From Polysphondylium violaceum (taxonomy: Eukaryota; Evosea; Eumycetozoa; Dictyosteliales; Dictyosteliaceae): a stretch of 64,000 bases of DNA. Location: the NCBI GenBank assembly GCA_000277445.1, contig AJWJ01000001.1, positions 111,893 to 175,892 of the forward strand, written 5' to 3'. This document shows positions 36,635 through 49,600 of this stretch, in pieces. A program made the position numbers and the translations under genes. Below the pieces are notes generated by a model. It was not told the origin of the DNA, ran no database searches, and worked only from the letters and a program-made list of their open reading frames with translations. The stretch's first letter is position 1, and each line of letters starts with the position of its first letter.

Positions 36635-37507
36635 CTTGTGTTGTTGCTACTATATTGATTCTATCTATATATGTGTGTATGCTATAGACACACCCTATCT
36701 GTTATCTGTCTTTGTCGTTGTCGTTGTCTGTGGTGGTAGTGGTTTGTTTTATTATTTATTATCTATATTTGTATTTATTATTGTCTGTTGCTATGTTTAT
36801 AATAGGAGTAGTAGAAAACACACTTTTTTGTCATTATATATATATGTACAAAACTAAATTGAAAAAATAAAAATAAATATCTATCTATATATATTTACAA
36901 CACACGCTCACACAGACGATAAATAATAAATAAGAAATAAACAAAAAGAATATTTTTAACAAGATACGACTAAAAAAGAAAAGAGATATCTATAGTATGT
37001 ATAAAAAACACACAAACAACGTGTTTGATCGTGCAAAGGGGTCAGAGAAAGAATAGTACCTGTCGTTTTTCTCAAGTCTCAGACACAGTGGGGGGAAAAT
37101 AAAATTTTAAAAAATTAAAAAAAAATTAAAAAAATTAAAAATTGTAAAATTGATACACCACATATAATTAGAAATTTGGGAAGAAAATGTAAATCCTGGC
37201 GAGCAAATTGGTCGTGTGGGTCACATTAAATATCTTTTGTCTCATTTAAAAGACTTCAACCTCTATCAAGCGCAGTCATTCCATTAATCTCCCTCGATCA
37301 CTTTCCAACTGCCTAAAATATCGATCACTCTGAATCGTTTTTGAATTTTTTTTTATTAATTTTAATTTTAATTTTTGTCACAAATAATCAACACCCTTGG
37401 TTGCCTCAATTTGAAATCTCCCACACCCACACACAAGTCGTCACAATTATCATATTTATCTTTTTTTTTTCTTACATGTGTTGCGGCACCACCCCACCCC
37501 AGTATTA
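36635..37507. promoter_or_regulatory. Divergent intergenic region, GPCR / Atos homologue
   Basis: 873 bp. It holds T/G-rich and TATA-like simple repeats (36650-36900), a G-run at 37090-37096, A/T runs at 37097-37145 and 37350-37375, and a C-rich patch just before the downstream start (CACCACCCCACCCC, 37485-37500). No ORF or RNA gene is supported. Confidence 0.4.
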
Positions 37508-40185
37508 ATGACTTTCGAAAATGCCAACTACAAGTAAGTGTGTGTGTTTGTTTGTTTTTTGGTCACATAATAACCTTTAGTGTCACATAAACTAGACACA
37601 CGCTATATGTTATGTTGGTTTGTTAGTTAGAACACACCTGACAGCGCAACGAACATCCTCATCTTATCATCGCCTTCGTTATCAGAGTACTAACACAATG
37701 CTTACTTTATTAGTTGTGGATCACCAGCAGCAACAACAACAACAACAACATCATCAGCAACAGCAACAGCAACAACAACAGGGTAGTTTGACAAACAAAG
37801 ATATAAAAATGAGCGAATCAAACTCTATGGACGAGTCTGACCCATCGTTGTATCAGTTGCTTCAGACTGCAATACAACTTATCTATCAAACTAGGTCAAG
37901 AAAAGCATCATCTCATGTACATAATAACCACCCCCTCTATAGAGGTGACCACCTCTCTGTCGTTCAAGATATATTCAATGTAAAGAGCATAGAAGGTGGT
38001 ACTTTTCAAACTAAACAATTGCTAAAGACTGATTTAGATATTTTAGAAACTAAAGATGTATGATATCGGTTATACAATAGTAAACATACACGACATACAC
38101 ACATATTAATATACACTCTGTATAATATAGATCAATTTAGACTATGTAGAAATTAATGAAATCAATAGAGACTTATCACTTTGGTGTGAACATATACAGA
38201 GCAGTCCATTGAAATTTGACATATTTGTTTGTCAATCAAATCCTCAAACAGACGAATTTACACATACTCTATTAGAGAGATGGATGTTTAGTTATACAAA
38301 GAAACCATTGGATCTTTCCTTTATGAATTTAAATGTAAATGAAGATCCCAATCGAATGGATTTCATCATGTCACCTCCCTCAAACCCTGCCACACCTCCA
38401 CCCTCTAAATTTAAACCAGATAATAACAATATGAATCAACAACAACAACAACAACAACAACCATTTCAATTATATAGTAATCACCATCACCACTTACAAT
38501 CATCAATGCTGATTAAATCCCTATACTACTTTTTACACTCGATGCCATTGTATTCAACGTTGCAATCGTTGGGTCAAGATATAAAAATTAAGTATGGAGT
38601 TTCCAAACACTTTCCTCCACCTTTGAATTTTAAGCCACAGGATTTCACCAATCTTGTCAAACTCAATTTTCCAACACACGACACATCGCAGGGCACCATA
38701 ACACTCTCTGTTCAATTCCCAAACATTCCCATAGCCAACAATACATTTGATTCATCCAATAGCTTTATCGTTATCTATCCATCACGGTCATGTACAAATA
38801 ACCTTCTTTGCCATAATATTCCCCTTGGTGGCGTTGGCAGTGGCAATGTAAAATCATCATCATTGGTCAACGTCGCTGCCACCCCAGCCGCTGTTGAAAA
38901 AAAACAACAACAAAATGATAGACCATCCTCACCATCATCTGCACCAATATCTATAAGAAAATCAGCACCCAATTCACCATTGTTGTCGTCCTCCAATCAA
39001 CCATCACCTCCACAGACAACCAGAAATATAGATATTAAATCAAATAACAATTGTAATAGTAATAATAACAATAACAATATAATCAACAATAACAATGGAT
39101 TTAATCAACAACAACAACATATAAATCAAAACAACTCAATTACTTTATCACCTACATTTTTTAATAATCATCAAAATATACTATTGTCACTTGAATCACT
39201 TACGCCACCTTCTTTATCTTCCTTTTCACCAATTCAAAGTCATTTTAAATCATTTGGCAGTCAAAACTCTCCTGCTAGTCCTCCATTTAACTCTCCTACA
39301 AAGTTTAATAGTAATGGCAATGCAACCAACAATATACTTTCACCTCCCTCATCACCATACAGAGTGGGGCACAGACCATTGTTTTTTGATGGACTTTCAC
39401 CGTCATCACTTTATAATGGCTATAGCAGACAGCAACAACAACAACAACAACAACAACACATACATTCTCCTTTATCACCATCACAATATCATAGTCAAGA
39501 ACAACTACATCACCATTTTAATCAATATCAAAATCATCACATGTCTTTTGGATCATTTCAAGAGTCATTGTTGACTGGAAACATGGGCAACACTCCATCC
39601 ACCGTGTTTGATGGCTATTTGGCAGATTTGGGAGTCAGCGGAAAAGACTATATTCCACCACATAAAAAGATATCCTTTTCTGCCATGTACTATCACATTG
39701 ATCACGAAACACCCTATGTGGCAGACATTGATCTTGGTAAAAAAGGCTACCGTGTTCCAAGCAAAGGACTCATTCAACTCACTCTATTCAATCCTCATCA
39801 CACACCAATTAAAACTTTTCTTGTAAACTTTGATTTATCAGACATGGGACAAGATACGAAAACATTTATCAGACAAAAAATATTATCTTTTGAAATTAAT
39901 AATAATCAAAGTAATAATCAAAATAACAATAACAATAACAACAATATTTTATCTTCACCTTTATCTTTATCTTCACCAATGAAATTTCAAAATAGTAATA
40001 ATAGTAATAATCTTTTAAAGTATGCAATTCATCTCAGATTTATATGCAAGAAAAAAAAGAAATATCTGTATAAAAATATTAGAGTAGTTTTTCCAAATCG
40101 AATACCAGACGAAATGGAACAATTAAAGGTTATCTATGAGTATCCGCCCGATCCCAAATACTTTCCTTTTTTTGATAATAGTTAA
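37508..40185 (+). CDS. Atos/FAM214 homologue
   Basis: Proposed exons are 37508..37533, 37631..38057 and 38131..40185 (introns 97 and 73 nt), 835 aa. The tiny first exon (MTFENANY) joins in frame through a GTAAGT donor; if it is untranslated, the start is ATG 37698 or 37809. The C-terminus shows the family blocks SFQESLLTGNMGNTPSTVFD, YVADIDLGKKGYRVPSKGLI, QLTLFNPHHTPIKTFLVNFD, LSDM and LKYAIHLRFICKKKKKYLY, as in animal FAM214A/B (Atossa). The middle is Q/N/P/S-rich low complexity. Drosophila Atossa is a nuclear regulator of metabolic gene expression in macrophages. A nuclear role here is inferred. Confidence 0.82.
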
Positions 40186-40271
40186 TAAATTTAAATTTAT
40201 TTATTTATTTTATCATAATCATGAAATCCAGTTTCTCATTTTAAAAGAAACATTATTCCAATGATGCATAT

Positions 40272-43262
40272 TTATTCCAATTGTTGTAAATAACTAATTG
40301 CTGCTTGAAAAGATACAGAACACCAACCAAATTCACCACTGTTTTCAAGCTCACTGGAAAATAGTTGAATCAAATGACTAATCATATTTGATGAGCCGAC
40401 AATATCACTGTTCATTAAAACATAGATAAAGATTGGAATGAGGTCATCGGCACTAAGGGAATGTGCAACAATGTTGCTTAAATTACTATTACTACTAGCT
40501 GAACAAACAGATATGTTTGAATCACCGCCCTTTAGGAATGAAGATTCAGAGGAAGAACTACTAGAGAGCTCGCTTGTACAACTGACTTCAGATGGATGAG
40601 ATACATTGATTTTATGTCTTGTATTGGCAGTCAATAATGAAGACTTTTCCAGTATCTTTTGGTAATTTTCACCAAATGTTAGACTGTTGAGTATATTTGT
40701 ACAAGTAGAGTAAATGGAATTAATTGTTTGTTGAATAATGTAAATTAGATCAATAGGGACCATAAAGAAGGCCAATTCGTTTAAAGTTGAAATTGCATGA
40801 TGGAATGGGTTTTGGTGAATTTCTTTTGGCCATTCATAGTCCTCGGGGAAATTGGTTGGCAAGAGATTGAGTTCACGAGGCGATTTAGTTTTAAATTGTG
40901 ACACCTTTTCACAGAGATCATAATCATATTTTATAGATTGACCACCAACCTCTTTAATCAAAATGACCTTGAGCAAAGGGTAAATCTCTGGATACACAGA
41001 TCTTTTGGTCAATTGATTTAAAAGGAAAAATATCTTTTGAAACTTTTCCTTTTCCATCTCTTCGTTGTGGTTCAAATTGTTAGTGTTGTTGTTATAGTAG
41101 GCGCTACTATTTGATAAACCATCCAATAAATGGAATGACGTTAACATTCTCTCACAAAACTTTTCGATAAAAACTTCAATATCTATGGCTTTGATCTTTT
41201 TACCGTTGGTACAATCATCTGAAATTAAATGTAATAGTTGTTGAATTTGTTTGCCTTCCATAAATCTAGAGTCTCTGATAATTTGTGAAAATGATTTTTG
41301 AATCTCTTGATTTTGATCCCAAGGATAATAAAGTGGTAAATCTGGATGACACTTTGCTTGAGATATAATTGATTTAATTATTTTTTCTCTATTCTCTTCA
41401 TTTTGTTTTTTATAATGATTAAGATGATAAAGTTTATAGTTTAATTTTTCAGATATAAATTTATCATTATATACCTAATTATTATTATATTAATATAAAT
41501 GTAACATATATTAAAATTACCAATAAAAATATATTTACCTTTAATCTTTTTGTAAATTTTGAAAAAGAAATATGATCTAATAAATCTTCCATTTGTAAAA
41601 AGAATGAAGAATAAACTATTATGTTTTTCTTGACAATATTGTTGTTACAACTATTTAAATTTAATTGTGGAAGTAAATTTGTAGAATTATTTAGAGAATT
41701 TCCTCCACTTGTGATTGGACTACCACCGTTGGATGATTGACTATCTTTGAAATTTTCATCTAAAAATTTAATTAAAAAACTAATATCCTTTAATCTACGT
41801 TTAAGAAATTCATTTCTTTTTTTATCCAACTCTATATTTGCAATGGTACATGATATTTTACTTGAATAATAGGATCTAAGTAAATTAATAATTGGATATT
41901 GATGGTCTAAAGTAAAGAATCTAACTTTATCAGCGTATTTTTGATGTTGCTGATATTTACGCTCATTTAAATCTTCAACTTCTTGAGAGAATCTATTATG
42001 TAAACTTATAATTCTATTTCTATAATTTTTTAATAATTCTTTTAACTAAAATATTATTATTAGTATTTGTATATTTCTATAATAATCTAAAACATAAAAA
42101 AATATTAATTACTTTTTTAACTTTTGTTGGATTTTCTAAATCAATTCTTTTTTTAGTTGGATTTTTACTCAATTCCTCTTTAAGATCTGAATTATGAAAA
42201 CCTTTTTCATCAAATATAATACAAGGGAGTGTTGATTGAAGTGGTGGTGATGGTAAAGATGAAATGGAATCTGATAGAGCTACTGGATTTGTTAATGATG
42301 ATGAAGGTGGAACTAAAGATTTAACTGGAATATCATTTGATAAAATTTGTGTAGGATTCTTTTTGTAATCTTCATTTGGAATTGATCCTGGAAAGGTTGA
42401 ACGATGTTTAAACGACCCAGAATTATTTAAACCATTATTGTTATTATTACTATTATTACAATTGTTCTGATTGGAATTTACAGAATCTAAATTTATAATT
42501 GATTCTCTACCAAATGAGAATTTAGATGGATCAGTAATTGATCTAGGATGATGAACTGAACTACTAGATGGACTTTTAGTAACAGTATTTGGAACTGGAC
42601 CAACTTGATTGGATTTTCTCCAAATATGATTCTTGAGTTTCCCAGATAATGTTAAAGGAGAGCCTCCTATCGATGAAGAGATAGAAGTTGAAACAGAAGA
42701 TGATAAATCTTGGTCACCTCCACTCCCAAGAGATTTAATTGATGATGCTGATGAAGAAAGTGAACTTTTATTGCTAACATTTCCGTGTATCCATTTTGGT
42801 GAAGATGGAGCCGATGTTGTTTTAATTGATATTTCGTTGCTTGTTGTTGTCTTAATTTGATTTAAACTTGTTGTTCTAATATTTAAAATTTTTGGTGATA
42901 ATGGCGGTGAGGATATTGGTGAAGCAGAGTCATTGATACTGGGTGATGAGGGACCACTATTTGAGTGATCATATGAAAATACCTCACTAATATCAAATGA
43001 TTGGCCAAGCTGACAACTTGATTGCTCTGCTGGTTTTGGTGTTGAGGGTGGTGATGGTAAACTTGGTTCTTGGGAATTTGATTCTATGACTTTTTCTTTA
43101 TCTTGTTGTTGCTCTTGTGATGGTGTTTGACGAGATAATCTATAAAGTCTTGTACATGATTTTCTAAGATCATCTTCAATATCATTTAAATCAAACACCA
43201 ATGAATCTATATCTGAAATTAAAGATTGAATATCTTTATTTTCTTGAACAATTTCGTTACTA

Positions 43263-43293
<31 letters not shown>

Positions 43294-43501
43294 TAATATT
43301 ACTATTACTATTATTACTATTATTACTATTACTATTTAAATCTTCATTTTTTTCAAAACTAAGATCAATTAAGGAATCCAAAACTTTATAGGTAGTGGTT
43401 GATGAAAAATCTAAAATTTGATCAATTGTATCAAAAAGATCTATTTTTAAATCTGATGCCTGTTTATTTTTTTCAGGAGTTTTTGGCACATGATGAATCA
43501 T
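40272..43501 (-). CDS. VPS9-domain protein (putative Rab5-type GEF)
   Basis: Exons 42113..43501, 41539..42045 and 40272..41474 (introns 67 and 64 nt, all phase 0), 1032 aa. The first exon is mostly Ser/Asn/Pro low complexity, with a short coiled-coil-like part (SLISDIDSLVFDLNDIEDDL) and several SPP/SSPxSP stretches. Exon 2 is helical and basic. The C-terminal ~90 residues (AHSLSADDLIPIFIYVLMNS, then LIQLFSSELENSGEFGWCSV, then SFQAAISYLQQL) form the VPS9 signature, which catalyses GDP release from Rab5/Rab21-type GTPases on early endosomes. The preceding helical part fits the bundle that packs against VPS9. The low-complexity N-half gives no clue to partners. Confidence 0.82.
43259..43335 (-). 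repeat. TTA/AAT trinucleotide tract coding poly-Asn/Ser
   Basis: An ATT/ACT repeat on + (AAT/AGT on the coding strand) inside exon 1 of the VPS9 gene encodes runs of Asn with some Ser. Confidence 0.8.
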
Positions 43502-44364
43502 TTTTGGAAAAAGGACAAAAAAAAAGAATGGAAAATGGATAGAAAGAGAGTATTTATAAAATTACAACAGAAACATAATTAAAAAAATAATGATTTTGAT
43601 CTTTGTTTTTTTTTTTTTTTATTTAATCCCCTCCAAGTGTGCGCGTTCCTTAGATATGTGAGATGCTGATGCTGATGATGGTAGGTAAATAAATATCTAT
43701 CCTCTTTTTTTCTCCCTTCTTTGCTATAATTTTGGAAATTACTGTTTAGGTATAAAATAATCCTGCAGTGAGTGGGTTATTGATGATGGTGCAAACACAA
43801 CACTTTAATATTTATAAAAAAAAGCGTCTTCAATTAAATGCTGTGGTAGTGTGAAAAAGGAGAGATTTCTTCTTTTCTCTTTATTTTTGCAAAAAAAATA
43901 AAAAATCAAAAAAAAAATCAAAAAAACTCAAAACCTAAAAAAACTACCAATCATCATGATTTTGCAAAAAAAAAGAAAAAAAAAGCAAGATATTTTCATG
44001 TGTGGAGCCCCCCACAAAAGCTAGATTTTTTCTCTTTGGGGATTCCCCCGAAAACTTTTTCCAACTCATAAAACATGGTGGTGAAAGGGTGGTAACATAC
44101 CCTCCATCACACATTGGGCGTGAATAAAATTTGAATATTCCGAATTATAATAATAAAGTTTTATACCTACCATTTATAACTATAGCTATGGCTATTGAAA
44201 CAAATAAGTAAAGAAAGAAATAATTACACCACTGTTATTATTATAAATTATAAATTTTTATTTTATATATAAGGGGTCTTTTTTTTTTTTTTTTTTTTTA
44301 TACAAAGAGATAAAAAAAAGAAATAATTAAAATTTAATAAAATGTGACTGTTGAGGCCTTGGGT
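43502..44364. promoter_or_regulatory. Intergenic region, VPS9 gene promoter and sdhA 3' flank
   Basis: 863 bp. T and A runs lie at 43605-43620, 43890-43930 and 44280-44298 (a T run of about 20). A cluster of G/C-rich short motifs sits at 44005-44115: GTGTGGAGCCCCCCACA, GGGGATTCCCCC and GGTGGTGAAAGGGTGG. The last is G-box-like. No coding or RNA gene is seen. Confidence 0.4.
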
Positions 44365-46287
44365 TTAATAGACTCTTTTGGCGGGTGGAATAGTTTGCAT
44401 TTCAGATTCATCGAGGGTTTTGGTGACGACGGGACGGTATTGGAGGGTGACTTTACCAGTTTCGACATCCAAATAAGAGAGAGTGTGTTTCATCCAGTTA
44501 GCATCGTCTCTTTCTTTGTAATCTTCACGGGCGTGAGCACCACGACTTTCTTTACGGGCTTCGGCGGAGTGCATGGTTAAAACGGCTTGAGTCATGAGAT
44601 TTTGGAGTTCCAAAGACTCGACCAAATCAGTGTTCCAAATCATGGTACGATCGGTGGTACCCAAATCGTTTTTGAGTGATTGAGCACATTTATCGATTAA
44701 AACTTTACCTTCTTCGAGGACGGGTCCATCTCTGAATACGGCGGCATTTCTTTGCATAATCTTTTGCATTTCAAGACGAATTTCGGCGGTACTTCTTGGG
44801 CCGTTGGCGAAACGGATGGCGTCAATGTTGGCAATTGATTCCATACCGGCGTTCTTGGGGAGTGGCTTGTGTGGGGTGTTCTTTGGGAGGGTTTCGGCAA
44901 TCTCGTTGGCAACAGCTCTACCAAAGACGACGATATCCAAGAGTGAGTTGGCACCCAAACGGTTGGCACCGTGGACAGAGACACAGGCAGATTCACCGGC
45001 GGCATAGAGACCCTTGACGAGCTCGTCTTTGCCGTCCTTGTGATTGATGACTTGACCCTTGTAGTTGGTTGGAATACCACCCATGTTGTAATGAACGGTT
45101 GGAATAACGGGGATTGGTTCCTTGGTGATATCGACACCGGCAAAAATCATGGCAGTCTCTCTGATACCTGGGAGTCTTTCGTCAATGATCTCTGGACTGA
45201 GATGGGTAAGATTCAAGAGACAGTGGTCCTTTTCAGCACCAACACCACGACCTTCTCTGATTTCCATGGTCATGGAACGAGATACAACGTCTCTAGAGGC
45301 CAAATCGGCGACAGAGGGAGCATAACGTGGCATGAAACGTTCACCAGCACTGTTCAAGAGATAACCACCTTCACCACGGGCACCTTCAGTGATCAAGCAA
45401 CCACTGCCATAGATACCGGTTGGATGGAATTGAACAAACTCTAAATCTTGACATGGGAGACCTGCTCTGATAACCATAGCGTTACCATCACCGGTACAGG
45501 TGTGGGCGCTGGTGGCGCTAAAGTAAGCTCTACCGTAACCACCGGTGGCTAAAACGGTGGCGTGTGATCTAAATCTGTGAATAGTACCGTCATCCAAACA
45601 GATGGCGACAACACCTCTACATTCACCATTCTCCATGATCAAATCAGTGACAAAGTACTCGATAAAGAACTTGGTGTCGTGCTTGGCAGCTTGACCGTAT
45701 AAAGTGTGTAAGAGGGCGTGACCGGTACGATCAGCAGCGGCACAACAACGGGTGGCTTGACCGCCTTTACCAAAATTCTTGCTTTGACCACCAAAGGCTC
45801 TTTGGTAGATTCTACCATCATCCATACGAGAAAAGGGAACACCATACTTTTCCAACTCTAATACAGTGGGCACGGCTTCTCTGCACATGTAGTGGATGGC
45901 ATCTTGATCACCCAACCAATCACTACCCTTGACGGTATCGTATGCGTGCCATCTCCAATCGTCTTGATCGGCGTTGGCCAAAGCGGCATTGATACCACCT
46001 TGGGCGGCAACTGTATGTGAACGAGTTGGGAATAATTTAGTAAGACAAGCAGTCTTGAGACCTTGCTCAGTTAAACCAAGTGCAGCTCTTAAACCAGCGC
46101 CACCAGCACCAACAACAATAGCATCATAGGTGTGATCAATGATTGGGTAATCTCTTGCTTGTTGTTGTTGTTGTGTTGAAAAACTTCTAATAAATCCTTT
46201 GGTAGAAATAGCAGCACTGTTGCTACTGCTGCTCACCAATGTCTTTTGAACAGTTTTTGATAAAGTTTTTGATAATGATGATAACAT
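44365..46287 (-). CDS. sdhA: Succinate dehydrogenase flavoprotein subunit, mitochondrial
   Basis: A single exon of 640 aa. It oxidises succinate to fumarate in complex II and the TCA cycle. The N-terminal ~45 residues are Ser/Thr/Lys-rich with no acidic residue, a mitochondrial presequence. The FAD dinucleotide fold ([15 protein letters not shown]), the flavinylation site [14 protein letters not shown] with its His, the capping-domain FMPRYAP block, the active-site region [12 protein letters not shown] and [18 protein letters not shown] are intact. The C-terminus has the family ending KHTLSYLD....VTLQYRPV. Codons are strongly C-ending, as usual for a highly expressed gene. Length is normal and there is no intron. 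Confidence 0.97.
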   Translation of the reverse strand: MLSSLSKTLSKTVQKTLVSSSSNSAAISTKGFIRSFSTQQQQQARDYPIIDHTYDAIVVGAGGAGLRAALGLTEQGLKTACLTKLFPTRSHTVAAQGGINAALANADQDDWRWHAYDTVKGSDWLGDQDAIHYMCREAVPTVLELEKYGVPFSRMDDGRIYQRAFGGQSKNFGKGGQATRCCAAADRTGHALLHTLYGQAAKHDTKFFIEYFVTDLIMENGECRGVVAICLDDGTIHRFRSHATVLATGGYGRAYFSATSAHTCTGDGNAMVIRAGLPCQDLEFVQFHPTGIYGSGCLITEGARGEGGYLLNSAGERFMPRYAPSVADLASRDVVSRSMTMEIREGRGVGAEKDHCLLNLTHLSPEIIDERLPGIRETAMIFAGVDITKEPIPVIPTVHYNMGGIPTNYKGQVINHKDGKDELVKGLYAAGESACVSVHGANRLGANSLLDIVVFGRAVANEIAETLPKNTPHKPLPKNAGMESIANIDAIRFANGPRSTAEIRLEMQKIMQRNAAVFRDGPVLEEGKVLIDKCAQSLKNDLGTTDRTMIWNTDLVESLELQNLMTQAVLTMHSAEARKESRGAHAREDYKERDDANWMKHTLSYLDVETGKVTLQYRPVVTKTLDESEMQTIPPAKRVY

Positions 46288-46687
46288 TCTATATTGTATA
46301 TTGTATATGATTATTATGTATTAATACATCTGACTACTACTAATTTCACTTTTATCTATCTATCCTATCTCTATCTGCCCTTAGCTGTGTATTCCTCTGC
46401 CTATGTTGCTAAAGTAGATGTTTTGCGTTATGACGATATATACTTATTATCTATCTATCTATATAGTAGAATGAAATAAAAAAAATAAAAGTATGAATGA
46501 AAAAAAAAAAAATGATGATCAAAAATTTTTTTTTTTTTTTCATTTTCATAAATTTCATTGGTGTGTGCTTGTGCGGGGACGGGTGTAAAATATATGACAC
46601 TCCCACATAATGAATGAATGATATAAACAGATAATAAAGAATGAGGGTTGTTTATATATATAAGGATAGTTTATTGGGATAGGTGAA
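46288..46687. promoter_or_regulatory. Intergenic region upstream of sdhA
   Basis: 400 bp. It carries TATC/CTAT simple repeats (46360-46470), A and T runs (46499-46542) and a G-rich patch (46562-46586, GTGTGTGCTTGTGCGGGGACG). No gene is seen. It should hold the sdhA promoter on its left side and the RRP12 3' end on its right. Confidence 0.4.
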
Positions 46688-49600
46688 TTAAAGCTTTCTC
46701 TTTTTAATGATTTTCTTAAAGGGTTCGCTGGATTTGCCTTTGGATCTCTTGTTTAAAAGTTTTGGATCGAGTTTAATGTAAGCAAAAGGTTCATATTTTT
46801 GATTGGATTTTCTGTTGTCACCGCCCTTTTGGCTCTTGTAGTCTCTGTCGAGGGTGGCGTTGGTCTCAATGCCTCTGACTCTGGTGAAACGGGCGTTGGC
46901 GTTATCGATTCTGGCGAGATTGAGGCTGTCTTGCACTTTGGCAGCGGCACCGCTCTTGGTCGAGTGGCCACCGGTGGTACGTGTAGTTTTGGCGGTTTTG
47001 GTGGTTTTGGTGGTACGGGCGGTTCTTCGGGTGTAGGAGGACTTGAGATCGTCGAAAATGTCGTCTTCCTCGTCTGAGTCGTCGTCACCGCCACCAAAGC
47101 CTTTTTGTTGTTTGAGGAGTGATTTCATCTTGGCTTGACGGTAGCCGGCCTTTCTTTCATACTGTTCTTCTTGCTCCTCGAATACTTGTTCGAGATGAGA
47201 CTTTCTTCTCTTTCTGCCATTGGCATCCTTTTCGTCGTCGCTCGATTCGATCACCATACGGCCATCGCCGTCGGTTTCAAAGGGATTCTCTTTGATCTTG
47301 TGGCCCTTGGCGGTGGTGGAGGGGCCGGTGCTGGTCTTGGTCTTGAGGTGGTTCATGACGTTTCTGTCCATGAAATCGAGTGGCTCGTCGCCCTCCTTGA
47401 TGATCCAGTTGGCTTCGTCCTTCTTGTTCTTCTTCTTGACGTTAAACAAAAACTCTTCGATGTCGGCGTCGTCGTCGTCCGAGGCACGGTTGGCGTCGTC
47501 GTCTGAGTCGTTTTCGATCATGTCTTCGTTGTCGCTGTAGTCTCTTTGCGACTTGGAGTCGTCGTAGGCGCTGTGGCCCTCTTCCTTGGCCTGCTCCTTG
47601 AGCTTCTCTTGTCTCTCTTTTTTCTTTTTCATGTTGGTGATCACCTTTTTAAAGTCCTCGGGCACCAATTCATAGATGGCCTCAAAGCCGTACTTTTTGA
47701 TCAAACGGTCCAAGAGGATCTGGATAATGACTCTAAAGTAGTTCTTGTCGATCGAGCCCCATTTGGCTAGGCCGTTGATCAACATCTCCAAGTGGGGTTG
47801 AATGAGGTCGCTGTCACGGTAGCTGGCAATGACGACACGGACAAAGCCAAACACGGCCTTGACGACGTCTCTGTTGGGCGAGGCCAACAAGATCATCAAT
47901 GTCTTGAACAAGTTGTCGACAAACTCTTCAGTGATGCAGTCTCTAAAGTAATGGACGATTCTGGCAATGGACACAATCGATGCAGACACCATGTGGGTGG
48001 TGAGCGAGGCTAAACCGGCCATGATCAATTGGATGTACTCTTGGATGGCTTCGGTGTGGGCAATGGCTTCGGTCTCTTCCATGGGCACGCCTCTCTTTGG
48101 CTTGGTGAGCTTCATCGAGATGATACACATGATCTTACCCAACTCGATCAACAACTCGTTGGAAATCTCTCTGCATTTAATATTGGTTTCTTTTGTACAT
48201 AAAATGATCTCGGGAATCATGGATGGGATAAACTTGGTCTTTAGTTGAGTCCAGCCAGTCTTTATCTTGAAATGACCAGTGGTGGCTTTATCTGTGTTGT
48301 TGTTGCTGTCGTTTGTCTCTTCTTCGTCGTCGGCATCGTCTTCTTGTTCTTGATTTTGTTGTTGTTGTTGTTGCTGTTTCTTGCTGTTGGCGCTGAGAGA
48401 GGTGATGATTTCCTTGAGACACTTTAATCTGTTCTTTTTAATGTTGGATGGGGATTGCATAATGTCGCTGACCAAAAGACTCTTTATCTTGTGCATGTTT
48501 TGGAGAATGAATGATTCGTGGTGTTCGCAGATCTTGACGAGAATCTTGTAGGATCTCTTTTGGAGACCAGTATCGCTGCACTTGAGTTGTGGCTTGATGA
48601 CCTTGTAGAGGACCTTGATGTTCTCCTCGTCCAAGTGTTTGACAAAACCAAGGGTCAAGTCGGTGAGATAGTATTTCTTTGTCTTCTTCTTTTCGGCAGT
48701 AGTCATACCGGTATCCATTTTAGCGTCGGCGCCCTTTTTGTTGATGCCTTCTTCGGCGAGAGCTTCGAGCAATTTGGTGATAAGGGATTTAAAGATGCTG
48801 TTGAGGGTGGCAGAGTCGGTGATCGAGACAAACGATTCGATGGCATTGATGATAAAGTATCTTTGATCTTGGTTAGAGGTGGGGAAAATGTTAAAGAGGA
48901 TGGGGAGATAGTTTCTGGAAAAGATGGCAACAGACTTTAACAACTCTTTGGCACGCTCTTGGGTCATGTTGTGGTAGGATTTACGGAGTGGGACAAAGGG
49001 AAGGGGCTTGGTGGTCTCGGTTTCTTTGAGACGGTTGATCATGAGACTCAACGAAGTGCAGAGGGTGTTTCTGAGACCGACTTCCTCGGTCAACAAAGTA
49101 CCGAGGTTTCTTGCAATCAATTTGAACGATTGGTCTGCATCGACGGGATGGTTGAGGAAGCCTGGCAAGAGATCCCAGACTTGCGAATAGAGGATGTCAA
49201 GGTTTCTGGCCTCGACATAGAGTCCCTCGCCCTCTGCGTTTCTGGCCTTGGTCTTCATGTCATTGGCCAATGGCAAAAAGTACTCGATAAAGAAGGAGAG
49301 ATTGGTGTATTTGATGTTGTCTCTGAGGAGTGGGAGCAACCAATTTCTGTTGACACGTTCCTTGGAGTGTGGGGGAGAGTCGAGGTTGAGAGGAAGTATA
49401 GAGAGGAAGTTCTTGGGACCAATGCACTGGAACACGGTGATATAGACTTGATGGATGTGTGCTTGGTAGTGAAAGTCTGGAGAGTGGAACAAGGCATCCA
49501 TGTTGATAAGACTTTGGTTGAGGAGTGGATAGGCATGTGGGCCCAATTGCTCATAGAGAGCTTGAATGATCAAAAGGATTTGATCCCAAGATGGCTTGAA

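Noticed and set aside
44697-45444. Long open frames on both strands across sdhA, RRP12, the Sec7 gene and the sedolisin
   Set aside because: They are shadows produced by GC-ending codons in the real genes and have no family features.
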